A stretch of 31,483 bases of DNA from a virus. Below are positions 31,358-31,483 of this stretch, one piece after another. The translations under genes were made by a program, and so were the position numbers. The DNA is taken from the IMG/VR virus record IMGVR_UViG_3300032116_000878, positions 1 through 31,483 of that record; one strand, written 5' to 3'. The notes under the pieces were generated by a model. That model saw only the letters and a list, made by a program, of their open reading frames with translations, was not told the origin of the DNA and did no database searches. Every line of letters begins with the position of its first letter. Position 1 is the stretch's first letter.

Positions 31358-31483
31358 ATGAAAGTAACCGTTTTCCACATAAAATTCGTAGGTGTAAAGA
31401 CTAATAAAATAACTACTAACACTGGTGGAAAAGAAAAAAATAAGGTCAATGTAACCCCCATGGCTTTAATTAAAAAATTTGAA
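31358..31483 (+). CDS. Hypothetical protein, N-terminal 42 aa only (cut by window edge)
   Basis: Open frame from ATG 31358 to the window end, starting MKVTVFHIKFVGVKTNKITT, then a charged loop (GGKEKNKVN) and PMALIKKFE. The beginning looks like two beta strands joined by a loop. It follows the SNF2-type helicase by 27 nt on the same strand and probably belongs to its transcription unit. An earlier ATG (31351) is closed after 17 codons, so 31358 is the better start. Function unknown. Confidence 0.55.
   Translation, partial: MKVTVFHIKFVGVKTNKITTNTGGKEKNKVNVTPMALIKKFE

Overview
The window reads as part of a large, AT-rich genome of a tailed phage with a contractile (T4-like) tail. The evidence is a set of tail genes in T4/P2-like order (neck, sheath, tube, tail-assembly chaperones, tape measure, baseplate, LysM-like protein, hub), followed on the same strand by T4-style DNA metabolism genes (gp32-like SSB, UvsX recombinase, FEN/RNase H-type 5' nuclease, DnaB-like helicase, ribonucleotide reductase beta). 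Very few genes have a Shine-Dalgarno sequence and many starts are preceded by A-rich leaders. That pattern suggests a Bacteroidota (flavobacterial-type) host. This host call is an inference from the sequence and is not proven.

Layout, read in the direction of minus-strand transcription (right to left). At the right edge are two plus-strand genes, a SNF2/SMARCAL1-type helicase and a truncated unknown. They are divergent from the minus-strand block. The minus block starts with two neck/tail-completion candidates (29523-27972). Between them and the tail sheath lies a short plus-strand gene (27811-27975) that encodes a ribbon-helix-helix-like protein. The sheath (1081 aa) is followed by a 36-aa gene, a HAD-family phosphatase, the tail tube, a tail-assembly chaperone pair with a possible programmed frameshift, the tape measure (1186 aa), a 1539-aa baseplate protein carrying an OmpA-like domain, a LysM/gp53-like protein and a 2138-aa hub-like protein. 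Three small unknown genes connect this to the replication block (5430-1), which ends in a truncated nrdB.

Regulation visible in the sequence: a recurring element, AATATTTAT, lies 5-35 nt before gene starts and points in the same direction as the gene on both strands. It is a candidate phage-specific promoter. Strong hairpin-plus-T-tract terminators follow the genes expected to be most highly expressed (SSB, tail tube, tail sheath), and one more lies between the small-gene block and SSB.

No tRNA, rRNA, CRISPR array, transposase or integrase was seen. No gene-free stretch exceeds 300 bases; the longest gaps (about 80-130 bases) hold the terminators and promoter-like elements listed below.
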